Shown here: positions 1-10,900 of the stretch, piece by piece
Numbering within the stretch: position 1 is the stretch's first letter
How the letters are laid out: the number at the start of each line of letters is the position of its first letter
DNA from: Daphnia pulex
Lineage: Eukaryota; Arthropoda; Branchiopoda; Diplostraca; Daphniidae
Assembly: GCF_021134715.1 (NCBI RefSeq)
Contig: NC_060026.1
Location: forward strand, 12,887,001 to 12,951,000
Direction of reading: 5' to 3'
DNA length: 64,000 nucleotides
The notes under the pieces: model-generated
What the model saw: the letters and a program-made list of their open reading frames with translations, nothing else
Database searches by the model: none
What the model was told of the DNA's origin: nothing
Translations under genes and position numbers: made by a program

Positions 1-2447
1 AGAAGGCCGGTTTTACCAGCGTTCGCCATCACCCTGTTGCTCGTGAACCAGTCGTCAGCAATCTGGAAAGATCGCGAAAGTTTGTGACGGGCGGACTCCT
101 GCTCAGCTGTACCAAGGAGAAGGCGGAGGGTGATGTGGCATCGAGTGTCATCAGAAAATTGACCGACATTAATGTCTCTACAAAGGTGGTCACATCCAAT
201 AACTGAAGGTAGTGGGTTGGCGTAGATGAGGTAGGCAATAGGGCCCAAAACAGCTCCTTGGGGAACGCCCGTGCGGAGTGCTGAGCTCTCAGACAGTTCA
301 CCCTTGATGCTGACAACCTGAGTGCGACCGGTGAGGTAGGAGCGAAACCAATTGGCGGCGGTGTCAGTCACGCCGCAGTGATTAGAGAGTCGCTCAAGAA
401 AAATCTCATGATCGACCGTGTCGAACGCAGCACTAAGGTCAAGAAAAAGCAGAGAAGAACCATCACTAGTGTCAACGGTCATCAATAAATCGTTGAATAG
501 TGAAAGAAGTGCTGTTTCAGTGGAGTGGCGCGGACGATAAGCAGACTGACCTTCGTCGAGGATGTTGTAAGAGGACAGGTGATTAGAGAGTTGACGCGCG
601 ACGTGACGTTCCGTTAGTTTAGCAAGGAAAGCAGTGTTGGAAACAGGTCTGTAGTGACTGAAGAGCTTTGGGTCGAGACTAGGTTTTTTGAGAAGTGGTG
701 TTATAACTGCAGACTTAAGTTGACCTGGGAAAACTCCGGAAGATAACGACAGGTTGATAATTGAAGAAATTGGTTGAGCCATCACACTCGCGACCTTCCT
801 GAGTAGACGAGTCGGAATCGGATCCAGGAGGCACGATGAGCATGGAGACTGTCTGATGAGTGCCTTCACTTCATCCGGTGAAATTGGAGAGAAAGAAGCC
901 AAGCAGTTATCGACAGAACGGCTCTCAAGAAAAACAGGATCGCTGGAGGTTGCTGGAGGAAGATCCTTCCCGACACTATCAAGGGATGACCCAATGGTTG
1001 CCACCTTGTCCGAGAAAAACTTGAGAAAGTCGTTGGCCAGCTCACTCTTCGACGAATGATCAGGGAGGGGTGGATCCCCACTTTTACCCATGAGATTGTT
1101 GATCAAGCGAAACAGCTTTTTCTGGTCAGAGCCACACTCCACAATCAAAGCAGATAAATAATGCTTCTTCCCTACCTTGAGGGCGAAATAGTAGTCATCA
1201 ACACAACTGCAATACCACTCATATAGAACATCGACACCCGACCAATCACCTGAGGTAGACGCCCTCAGTTCCCGAGATCTCCAGGTCCTCTCAGCGTGAC
1301 GTGCTTCTCTGTGAAGTAGTCGGACCGACTCATCAAACCATGGAATGGCTAGACGAATAGGGAAAGACTTCGTGCGTACAGGTGCATGCTTGTCTAGGAC
1401 TGAGGCAAGACCGTCATTGTATTGAAGAAGAAGAGAATCCAATTCGTCAGCAGGAGACAGTACGAGAGGAAGAGAATCGAGATCCGCGACAAAGGCGTCC
1501 AAATCAATGGAATTGACGGCACGGAATGTGACTGATTTAAATGGTCTTGGTGGCGTGGTAATATTAAGCGAACATTGAACTGCGTGATGATCGGAGAATC
1601 GAGAAGTTACAGAGGCATCTAACACAAAGTTGCTGGATTCACGAGTCAAAATCAGGTCGAGAGTGTACCATTTCCCTGACTTTGCACACCTCGTCGGGGC
1701 CTTAACGAGCTGAGAGAAGCTAAAAGAAACTAACAGCTCCTCAAAGTCATCAGCATTTGTTTCACCAGACCCGACGTGAATGTTGAAGTCGCCAGTGATA
1801 ACAACGTCTCCGGAGGCTTGATTAAGGGCCTCTAATAGGCAGGTAAACTCAGAGAGAAAAACTGAAAACGGTGGAGTCTTTGATGAAGTTGGTGGACGAT
1901 AGAGAACGATGAGCCTGAATCTCTTGTGACGAATCCGGACAAAAAGATCGAGCCATTCGAAAGAAGTAGGGACAAACAACACTGGAACACTTTGGACAGC
2001 AACAGTGGACTTGAAAATAAGCGCAACTCCACCACCGACAGATCCACTGCGAGGAGTGTGAATGAAACTGTATCCATCTGGACAGGCGAGCTTCAACCCA
2101 GAGTCATCGTTTGAGGTTTGCCAGGTCTCAGTTATCGCCAACAAATCCAACTTGAAATTCAGAAGATGAGCACTCACAGCCTCGTGTCGCTTATTAACAG
2201 AACAAGCGTTAACCAGACCGAGTGACGTCAAAGGACGAGATTTACACCTTCTCTTTCCTCTCCTAGTTGGTTGACGTTTAAGGAGGTTGAGGGACCTGAG
2301 CCGTTGGTAAACAATGGGACAGAGCCTGGGGGGACGATTTGACACTTCACCACAAAAACAGAGGGGGGACACTACAGTACCTAAGTAATTGATTCCATCT
2401 TGATAAAAAAGACGTGGTATACACCCACAGATGCACAACACACTCAT
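1..2447 (-). CDS. LINE ORF: APE endonuclease plus reverse transcriptase (partial)
   Basis: The frame stays open from ATG at 2447 to the left edge, 815 codons with no stop or frameshift; an in-frame TAA lies upstream at 2493-2495, so 2447 is the first Met. In order: a basic N-terminal stretch; an apurinic-endonuclease domain with LLAITETW, ITGDFNIH and SDHHAV (about residues 95-290); a linker; and a reverse transcriptase with LDLSAAFDTVDH, GVPQGAVLGP and an FSDD box (about residues 470-815). FSDD replaces the usual F/YADD. The order EN then RT and the wording of the RT motifs are typical of CR1/L2/jockey-group LINEs. The protein would nick target DNA and prime cDNA synthesis at the nick. Clade is an inference. 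Confidence 0.9.
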   Translation of the reverse strand, partial: MSVLCICGCIPRLFYQDGINYLGTVVSPLCFCGEVSNRPPRLCPIVYQRLRSLNLLKRQPTRRGKRRCKSRPLTSLGLVNACSVNKRHEAVSAHLLNFKLDLLAITETWQTSNDDSGLKLACPDGYSFIHTPRSGSVGGGVALIFKSTVAVQSVPVLFVPTSFEWLDLFVRIRHKRFRLIVLYRPPTSSKTPPFSVFLSEFTCLLEALNQASGDVVITGDFNIHVGSGETNADDFEELLVSFSFSQLVKAPTRCAKSGKWYTLDLILTRESSNFVLDASVTSRFSDHHAVQCSLNITTPPRPFKSVTFRAVNSIDLDAFVADLDSLPLVLSPADELDSLLLQYNDGLASVLDKHAPVRTKSFPIRLAIPWFDESVRLLHREARHAERTWRSRELRASTSGDWSGVDVLYEWYCSCVDDYYFALKVGKKHYLSALIVECGSDQKKLFRLINNLMGKSGDPPLPDHSSKSELANDFLKFFSDKVATIGSSLDSVGKDLPPATSSDPVFLESRSVDNCLASFSPISPDEVKALIRQSPCSSCLLDPIPTRLLRKVASVMAQPISSIINLSLSSGVFPGQLKSAVITPLLKKPSLDPKLFSHYRPVSNTAFLAKLTERHVARQLSNHLSSYNILDEGQSAYRPRHSTETALLSLFNDLLMTVDTSDGSSLLFLDLSAAFDTVDHEIFLERLSNHCGVTDTAANWFRSYLTGRTQVVSIKGELSESSALRTGVPQGAVLGPIAYLIYANPLPSVIGCDHLCRDINVGQFSDDTRCHITLRLLLGTAEQESARHKLSRSFQIADDWFTSNRVMANAGKTGL

Positions 2448-2550
2448 AGAACTGAAGAACACAAAATTTAATGACAAAAGCTTAATCTCGAATTAAAAAA
2501 CTAGAACGATGTGGAGCGAAAATTTGGTGCAACCCGCTAGGGCGCGACTC
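1..2550 (-). mobile_element. CR1/L2-like non-LTR retrotransposon, 5' part, cut by the window edge
   Basis: The minus strand carries the 5' half of a LINE: a short leader, then one long ORF with endonuclease and reverse transcriptase. The 3' part (thumb, 3' UTR, tail) lies beyond position 1. The 5' boundary is not defined; about 2500-2550 is a guess based on where the sequence turns AT-rich. No upstream gag-like ORF is visible. Confidence 0.85.
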
Positions 2551-4213
2551 AGACGACGAACTACTATACATTACATTAAATTATTTAAATCAACTAGTAG
2601 GCTACGTGCACAAAGAAAAATCGGCCATCACGACAAAAATCGGCCATGAGTGTCTTAAATCAAGCTAAAAATCAAAGCTCCCATGTTCCAAATCAAGCTA
2701 AAATTTAATCGGCTAAAACTTTCCTTAAAATTAAGAATGTTAATGACTGATACATGAATTTAATTTCCCATTAATTTTTTTATACCAATCTTTTAATTAA
2801 AAACACCTATTGCATTCAAGGTATTCCGTATTCATGGTCAACACACAAATAGACCGGCCATATAAGGTGCACGACTGCACGAAACTCGAAGTCTCGAAAC
2901 ATTTAAACTCTAACAATTTGTTTGTTGAGTCCATTGTCGTCTGCTACCAAGACGTTTACACTGCGACGTTTGTCACGTTTCGCACACACCGATTTCGCAG
3001 TTTAGTACGGACCAAAGACTAAAATGCGAAACAGGGTCCCAACTTTTGGGTCCGTTTCGCACAGCTGTTTCGCATTTTAGGCGTTTCGCGTTTCGCGTTT
3101 CGCTTTCGCAGTTTAGGGACGCCCAGTTTCAGTTACTTTGCAAATCTCTTTAAACATTTATTGGTAATTATTATGTGGAAGATTAATAGTGAAAACTGAC
3201 GATTACTATTCCACCAACAAAGCTCACTTGTTAAATTTTCGATATTTGCTTTTTTCTATTTCCTGTTTTCTCAGTCAGTAGTTAAGTAAATATTCATTCG
3301 ACGCACAAAGGAACCACATATTCGTGATCCTCGTAGTATTTGGAGTAAAGTTCATTTTTTTATTTGTACGTACGCGTACTTCCGGTTTCGAGAATTATCC
3401 TGAAGTTCAGGAAAATTCTCGATTTTGGTCAAATTTTGGATTTCGTTTGATTCACACTAATCGACCCCGAATTTCATGGAGATTACGAATATTTGGTTTA
3501 AATTGACGACAGCTCAATGATTAATGCGCTAGCGCTTACTTTCGGTTTATTTCCGGATTTTTAAAAAATAAAACTAACAAGTAAACCTTATTGTTCTCTT
3601 TTCAGATCCGAGAGTTTCTGTCTACATTTATGAGAAGTTTCTGGATGTCCTTTCAAGAAAAAGGACGAGGACTATACGGTCAACAAGATCCCTGTTTACT
3701 AAAACCCGTAGGCTGCTACCCTTTGATTTCCATTTTTACTTACTTACAACTTACTTCTTGATTTGAGGTATTGCTTTTTGTCGCTACAATCTTGTTTGAA
3801 AATTATTGTCATCAAAATAAATGTTCATTCTGTTTACAGGGTAATCCTTCGCTACTGATCATGGACTCCATTTGTGAAACTGAAAACTGATGAGAGAATG
3901 CCGTAATCCAAGACTGATAAATTGTGTAGTTAGATTAAATGACAAGTGCATTTCTGGGCTCCCTTCTTTTCAGTGGCCCCGTTTCCCTAACTAACCACTA
4001 ACCAACGCCCGCCGGTGGTCACTCACCCGCTGTGAAACCAGGAGGAGGGGAGGGCTCTGGTCGAACGGGGACTTGGAAGGCGCATGATCTTAGGGTCATG
4101 AGTCTAACCCGGAAGCCTAGTATGACTAATCGCTCCCCAGTAAAACTTGCCTCGCACTCTTCTCTCCTCTTCCATTTCCAGGTAATCTCCCTGGATCTAC
4201 GCCGACACTGCAT
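2551..4213. other. AT-rich intergenic stretch with a small hairpin
   Basis: I see no gene. Around 3017-3081 is a hairpin (actaaaatgcgaaac pairing with gtttcgcattttag) followed by short gtttcgc repeats to about 3110. Short ORFs at 2810-3022, 3324-3506 and 4019-4226 show no family resemblance or splice pattern. Confidence 0.5.
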
Positions 4214-4733
4214 GTGCGAGTTTTAGCAAGCAATCCGCCACCCAATTTGACAAAAAGTGATAGTTTGTTTTCACGGAAATTGCTTCAGACGGTTGAAAAA
4301 TTTCTAGTTCAACAATCTCATGTAGAAATTAGCATCTAGTCCACTGGTGCAAATTGCGATTCTTTAAGCTTGATTAATTTAGGTGATGTGTTAAAAGCTG
4401 TTGTGGGTAGCTACAAAATTGAACTATTCGCTTTTTCAAAATATTTTGAAGAGAGATCACAAGAAAATCTAAAAACAACAAAGTGATCTAAAACCAAAAT
4501 ATTCAGAAAAAGTGGATTAGTTCAATTTCTTAGCTACCCACAATAGCTTTTAGCACATCACCTAAATTAATCAAGCTTAAAGAATCGGAATTTGCACCAG
4601 TAGACTAGATGCTAATTTCTACATGAGATTTTTGAACTAGAAATTTTTCAACCGTCTGACGCAATTTCCGTGAAAACAAACTATCACTTTTTGTCAAATT
4701 GGGTGGCGGATTGCTTTCTAAAAAGCCTCGCAC
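4214..4733. repeat. 520-bp foldback element with about 245-bp imperfect inverted arms
   Basis: The left arm (4214 to about 4460) and right arm (about 4490-4733) are reverse complements over nearly their full length with scattered mismatches, roughly 93% by eye. The outer ends read gtgcgag and ctcgcac, and the centre closes on agatcac/gtgatct. It is non-coding. It could be a foldback or MITE-like element or a locally inverted duplication; I could not define a target-site duplication. Confidence 0.85.
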
Positions 4734-6505
4734 AAAAAAAATTGTTTTGAACCGGACACTCTGTTTAATGAATTGTTTATTTTGCATGTGTTCCAGAATA
4801 AATATAGGTTATACAATTTATGTCCATTGACAGTTTATTTATTTAAATATAAATGATTTATATCACAATTGTGTAAGTTTAATGTTAGAGATTGTGGGGT
4901 TTTAGGAATGGAAGTGGGATTTGATGTTGGTGCTTATTGGGTTTGAGGAATGGATATGTAAGTGGGAGGTATAGGTTGACAGGAAGGGATAGGTTAACAA
5001 CAGATTTATCACCAAGTACTGCATATTCATTAAAAATATACCTCACTTCTTTTAGTAAATCATAACCAAATACCCCACCCCAACTTCCTCCTCATTCCCC
5101 CATCCTGGACATGTTTATTATTTGTTTGACATAGACCTCCCCGTATTACTATTTTTTTTGTTCCTTCTCAATATATAAAGGTAAACTGCGAAGACACAAA
5201 TAGCAATTAAACACAATATTGGATGTCACTTCTGTAGCACAAAAGCAGCACCTTGGATGCACAGGGAACAGCAACTTGATGCAGATATCTTTCACCACCA
5301 TAGGCTGCAACAACACGCCACATTGGACAGCAACACCACTGCTACGTAAACATGAACCTATAACCACAGTAAAATTAATCTTCAGCATCATTGGAAATGC
5401 TATATGAAATTTAAAAAAATATGCTACATATCACTTCAAATATTCAACCCACATATTATATGGCAACATTATCTTAAACCTATCGTGGAAACTTAAATTA
5501 ATAAATTTACATGAGACTAGATGACTCATTTAAGATTTAAATACAAATTCATTTAATCTTTAAAGGATACGCTATAGTGGAACAAATAAACAAAACTTCT
5601 TTCAGAATCTGCCTTTCTTGCGTACAACAAACTCCCACTTTAAATAATCCATAACAGAACACATCCCTGAAGGAAATTTGACTTGACGAAATCTCAAAAT
5701 GTTAAAGCTAACCAATGAATGCAAAGCTTAATCACATTTTAAATGTAAAATCTATAACTGGATAAGATTGTCACCTTCAAATAGTGTATGTGTTCATGAT
5801 GTTCACAACAAAGGTAAATGCAACTTCCATGCAGCCTGCACGATTTGATGGAAGCCCTAGATTGGATGGCTCAAGTTCCTTTTATTAAGAGGTGCCTGCA
5901 ATCAAACATTACAAATGCTATGATCCACATGTATTTCAATCAGTTTAATTGTTAATTTTACCATTGCAAAAGCAGAATGTTACTCAGCTTCTCAACGTGG
6001 TCGACAGCATGGTTTCCAAGTCTTTCAGCATCAAAATTCGTCTACAATTAAAAAATGAAATTTAAACACTTTCAGGCGACTTTCACTGCACATGCAATGG
6101 AATTTAATCGAATCAATTATACCAAGAATAATAGCAAGCTCACGAACCGCCAACCCGAACCAACTAAAACCCACCACATTTCCACATTCTAAGAAATGCC
6201 TCACAAGTGGCAATCCAGCTAATTAAGCCAAAATCAGAATTCAAAACCTCAAAAAAATAAAAAGGTCTAAAAATGGCGACTCTTTCTCTCAGAACCTCAT
6301 GTGCTCATGATTCAACTGACAATGAACCAAGAAGCAAGAAGCCAAGAAGGTAGGGTCTCAGTGTCTCACTCGCCGCCTCTCGGAAACAACTGCAGAAATT
6401 TCGGCACTCACGATTCGCCACCTGGCGGACATATCTTAGCCACCTAGTGACAGCCAACAGATTTCTTGGTTAAATAAAAAAGCCAAATGCATTTTGAGGT
6501 CTCTA
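4734..6505. other. Intergenic stretch, possible transcribed sequence on minus strand
   Basis: No recognisable gene. On the minus strand a splice-like exon near 6052-5963 followed by another near 5895 gives a short open frame ending soon after, but it matches nothing I know. The 80-codon minus ORF at 5149-5391 is also unrecognised. It may be a non-coding transcript or a 3' UTR. Confidence 0.3.
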
Positions 6506-7312
6506 ACTGTAGGCAGCGTACGTACGCCGCAAGGTACCCGAAGGGAATGTTAAGGGTATTCTAGTTGGTATAGTAGTATTGGTATAGTTTTACAAAGACA
6601 GAGCTATAGAATAGTTATAGAATAATAAAAATATTCTGTTATAAAGGTAGGCCTATTATTAAGATGGATTAATAACATTTTAAAAAAATGTATGCCCTTA
6701 GTTTCCGGAAGATTGTAATAAGCAAAAATCGAGAAAGGGATTAAAAGAATATTTCCGCATGTTTCTATCCAAACATTAAATAAAAATTAAATTCCAAAAA
6801 AACCTAATATGATATGGCGCGGCGTAAGGGTAAGGCGTGACTTTGGTGCGGCGGAGGCTTCGCCCCGCCACCCCACGTCACACCGGATCTTGTTAAAATT
6901 AAATTTAAGTAACTACCTATCAGCACTTCTGTTACTGGAGATTGATAGCTTTCGGTGATAACATACAGTGACTTCTATTCTATCATACAATAGTAGTCGA
7001 TTGTCACGTTACGTTTATATCCCTGTCACATGTCTCTGTATTATCGTCTGCTGTCACAGCTATTGAAATTCTGTCAAAAAGTAACCAGAACTCCGTTTTA
7101 TCAAATGCCTGAATCGATTGCAGCTAAATTTTCAGAATAGATGTAAAAAATTGTAAGCTACCGATTACTGCCATTGAAATGCAATAAAATTGTTGATTAC
7201 AATCAATAATTGCCAAAAACTAGTGGATCCATCTATGTAGTGTTACGAGAACTGAGGGTGCCCATGTAAACCATACTGCCAACGAAACTTTGACCAGTAA
7301 CCCTTCGGGTAA
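6506..7312. repeat. 807-bp dispersed repeat, copy A
   Basis: Nearly identical to 61311-62116, differing by scattered substitutions and one-base indels. The shared block begins actgtaggca and ends cttcgggtaa. It has no long ORF. Features: a palindrome gcgtacgtacgc near the left end, a GC-rich hairpin about 6848-6875, and an 11-bp motif tacccgaaggg near the left end that recurs inverted (cccttcgggta) at the right end. It looks like a non-autonomous mobile element; the class is unresolved because I see no clean terminal repeat or target duplication. Confidence 0.85.
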
Positions 7313-7999
7313 CTTGCTGGTAAAGACTAAAGATGAGTGCGCGTTTTCTAAACTCTGTAAAATCAATAGCCGGACGTGACGATCTTCATAAAATTGAGAG
7401 CTAATAATCACACGCCAAAAAACACACCCTCATATTCCTTTTGCACTTGTATATTGATTGCTTCTTCACAACGGCGGACAAGATAATATTACTAAGCAGT
7501 AAACGTGATTACATTAAAAGGAGTCGGATTTGAAATGTTGGTTATACAACGTAAAGAGCTGAGACATTCAGATCATATTAAAAGGAAACGAATAACAGGC
7601 CAGGTCTTCAACGTTACCATATAGAGAATAAATATTACCGCTTGCGCAATAACTTAAAAAATGGAAATCAGTAGTTGTTTCCAATCTTCTTAGTAATGCG
7701 AGTGGTATTCTTTTTTTTTCTATAATTGCCTATTCAACACGTTGCACGATTATTATGTAGGGGGGGGGGGGACTGCTACATCAAGTAAACTACTGGAACA
7801 TATGATGAAGCTACGACTGTAAATTTTTGAAAAGTTTCTGGGTGCTACTGGATAAAACATGGCGGATCTGTTCTTATCAATCTGATTCAAAATAAGGATG
7901 CGTCGGCTTAATTGTAAAACAATTCACTAGATCGCTTTGCGCTCTTTGAATTTCTATGCGAATAATTGAATCGAATAGTAGCCGAAGGTGAAGAAGACT
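7313..7999. other. Spacer downstream of histidine decarboxylase
   Basis: No gene seen. It contains a run of ten or more G near 7761 and probably the 3' UTR of the minus-strand gene that ends at 8000. Confidence 0.5.
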
Positions 8000-10900
8000 T
8001 TAGATTTTTGTTTGACTGACTTCGCGCTCAGGATTGTTGACTACATTTTCGCCATCTTCCGGAATAGAACCGGCTCTTTCGGAGAAAGCTACGTTTTTCT
8101 TCTTAAGACATCCGCCGCCTCCGGATCCGGTACAGCTGTTCGATAATGACAATTGACGTGAACTGTCCACCGAATGCGAACGATCCCGTTGACGTTCGTC
8201 TTCCTCGCAGGGGCTTCCCTCTACATTTGCGATTAGTAAAACGATTGTAAAAAGAGAAAGTTAATAATTTACGCAATTTTTTAACCTTCCGGCACTTCTT
8301 CAATATCCGACGGAGTGGCTAAACATTCAGAACTCTCATCGATTTGCGGATTGGAACCGTCTTTGTCAGTGACCAAACGCTGGACCAGATCGATCCTAGA
8401 GTCTAGAGACAATTGTTTGCCGCTCATCAACATCCCACGGATGCGGCGTTGGGTCGCTATAAAACGACAAATTATTTTTTTAAAAATATCAAAACGAAGA
8501 TATCAAAAGATTAACAATTATGCTCACCTGGACAGTCATCGTCTCCGTAGCGGAACTGCGATATTTTCCTGGCCAGGTCGAAGAGAACATCGTCGTTGTC
8601 GAAGATGGCCGCGAAGCTTCCGTTGATAATCTTGGGCGACATGGGACGATTGGCCAGCAACAGACTCGTTCCGAAATTCTTGTTCTTGCGAGTTTCTGTT
8701 GGAATGGAGGAAAGGTGAATGAGCAGAAGTAATTAAACAAGATTTAAAGAATTATGAACAGACATGCGGGCGTGGAAGGTCCGTGTACCCAAATCCTACA
8801 TTGAAATGAAACTAAAATTCAACTTACACAATCAACACATAGACATGCTGTCATCGACTTGTTTTGTGTATTGTTGTACCTAATAGATTTCTTTCATTGT
8901 ATAATATGTCATGCAATAGATATAGACCGTTTTTTAAAAATACAACAACAAACTAAACTAGGATAATAGAGTGCTATGTTTATCGGAGTTGGAAGGACGA
9001 GACACTGTTGTTCACAAAAAGGACTTGATCGTTTGCATGCTGCGAGTGTAACGTGACATGATCACTCTCAAACGACGACCACTTCTAAAGGCCATATTTT
9101 ACCGGCCAGTGGCATTTTGTTGGTTTTGGAACGAGGGACGCCGGCCACTGCCTCGTCGTCACCCGTCTCTTGTCCAGACGAATGCCCGTTTTCTTCCAGT
9201 TGATCGTCTCCGGCCATGTTGGTGGCGTGATGCGAGTGGCACGCGTCAATCACGATGGCTGCAATCGACTTGATGATTTCCCAGTCACGTTCAATGTCCG
9301 TCAATTTCGTGTGCGACGAAGTGACAGTAAAACGGATGACGTAATTTCCCTTTTTATTTTGAAATGGAATAGCAGAAAATTTGTAATCGAATTGAAAACA
9401 AAAAAAAAGAGAAATTGGTGTTTAGATCTCACCTTCAATGCTGCCGGAACGCAGTGGAGTTTGCCAGAAGTGTTGATCTTTTTCAGAAGGGCTTCTGTGA
9501 GGTCGTTGGGGCCTTTGAGACGAAATACGACCATGCCCAAATGGCGGGCGGCGGGAATTTCGAAACGACCGTCCGATTTGACCATATTTTCAAATTCTTT
9601 GGCCAGACGAACGCCCTTTTAAATGCAAAACGAGAAATCAATTTGACTTATTCGAGTGAGTCACGGTTAAAGTTTTCTTACGTGGCGGACGTGCTTCTGA
9701 AGGCCGTTTAGACCGTAACTGCGGATGACGAACCAAAGTTTCAAAGCGCGGAACCTCTTGCTCAAAGGAATTTGCCAATGCTGTAATAAAATCACGAAAA
9801 TGTTATCGCTGAATGAAAGCTGGAAATTATTTTATAATTTGTGGACTCACCATATAATCAATGGCCATTCCTGAAAAGTTAACACCAGCAAATTTTACGA
9901 ATTTATTTGATTGTTATTTTAACGGAATTTGGATAAAACATTCTAACCTGAATTCTCGTGTTTGAGGTAGAGCGGTTCCACGTTGAAGGTGCGGTGAAGA
10001 GCGCCGGCATTCTTCACCCTGTGATAAAACAATCCAAGATTATTCACATTGAATGAAACAGGTAAAATTGATTATTACTTACCACATGGCGGTGCAGTCG
10101 AAATGGACCATCATCCATTTGGACGGGTTGAAAGCAATCGAGTCGGCAAATTCAATACCGTCAAGCCAGTGGCGAAATTCCGGGCAGAGGAAAGCCGTTC
10201 CGGCGTAAGCGGCATCAACGTGCAGCCAAATATCCTCAGAGCGACCTAACCAAACAAAATCATTCATTATTATTATCTAATAATTTTAAAAAATAACAAT
10301 TCAATGGAAATGCCCGACTTACAGACGATGCCAATCTCTCGCAGGTGATCAAAAGCGCAGGCTCCAGTCGTGCCCAGTGTAGCGCAAACCTAAAGAATTC
10401 CACAAAAAAGGAAATAGATGAAGACCGTACCAGCTGTTACGTCATTCTTTTCTTATCGACAACTTACGAAGAATGGAATCAGTCCCTTCTCGCGATCTTG
10501 GGCGATGGCCGTGGCCAATGTATCGCCTCGCATACTGAGCTCGTCGTCGCTCTCGATGTAGCGCAATTTGACCAGCCCGATCAATCCGGCTTTCTCCACT
10601 GAGCTGTGGGCCTGTGAACAACGTCACCGACCAAACACCATGTAGTTTGATCTAAAGACGGGTCATCCCGCTTCTGTCTCAATTGATTATTAAATTACCT
10701 GGTCGGAGCAATAACCCACCAGACGGCTGTTGATTTCAGCATCTTCCAGATCTGGATATTGGATTTTGTAGCGTCTTATGGCTTCCGTCCGTCCGGCCAA
10801 TAAAGCCACGAATGTCGATTCGCTGGCTGTCGTCTGCGTAATACCCAAAACAAAATGGAACGATTTACACACTGGGAAAAAAAAAAACGAATCAAGACAA

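Noticed and set aside
29-316. 95-codon minus ORF and similar short frames at 866-1081 and 1832-2077
   Set aside because: Shadows in another frame of the long LINE ORF.
6506-7312. Helitron identity for the 807-bp repeat
   Set aside because: Ends lack a 5' TC and 3' CTRR with the proper hairpin spacing in either orientation.
9170-9622. 150-codon plus-strand ORF
   Set aside because: Antisense to HDC exons 12 and 13, which have full family motifs and matching splice phases.
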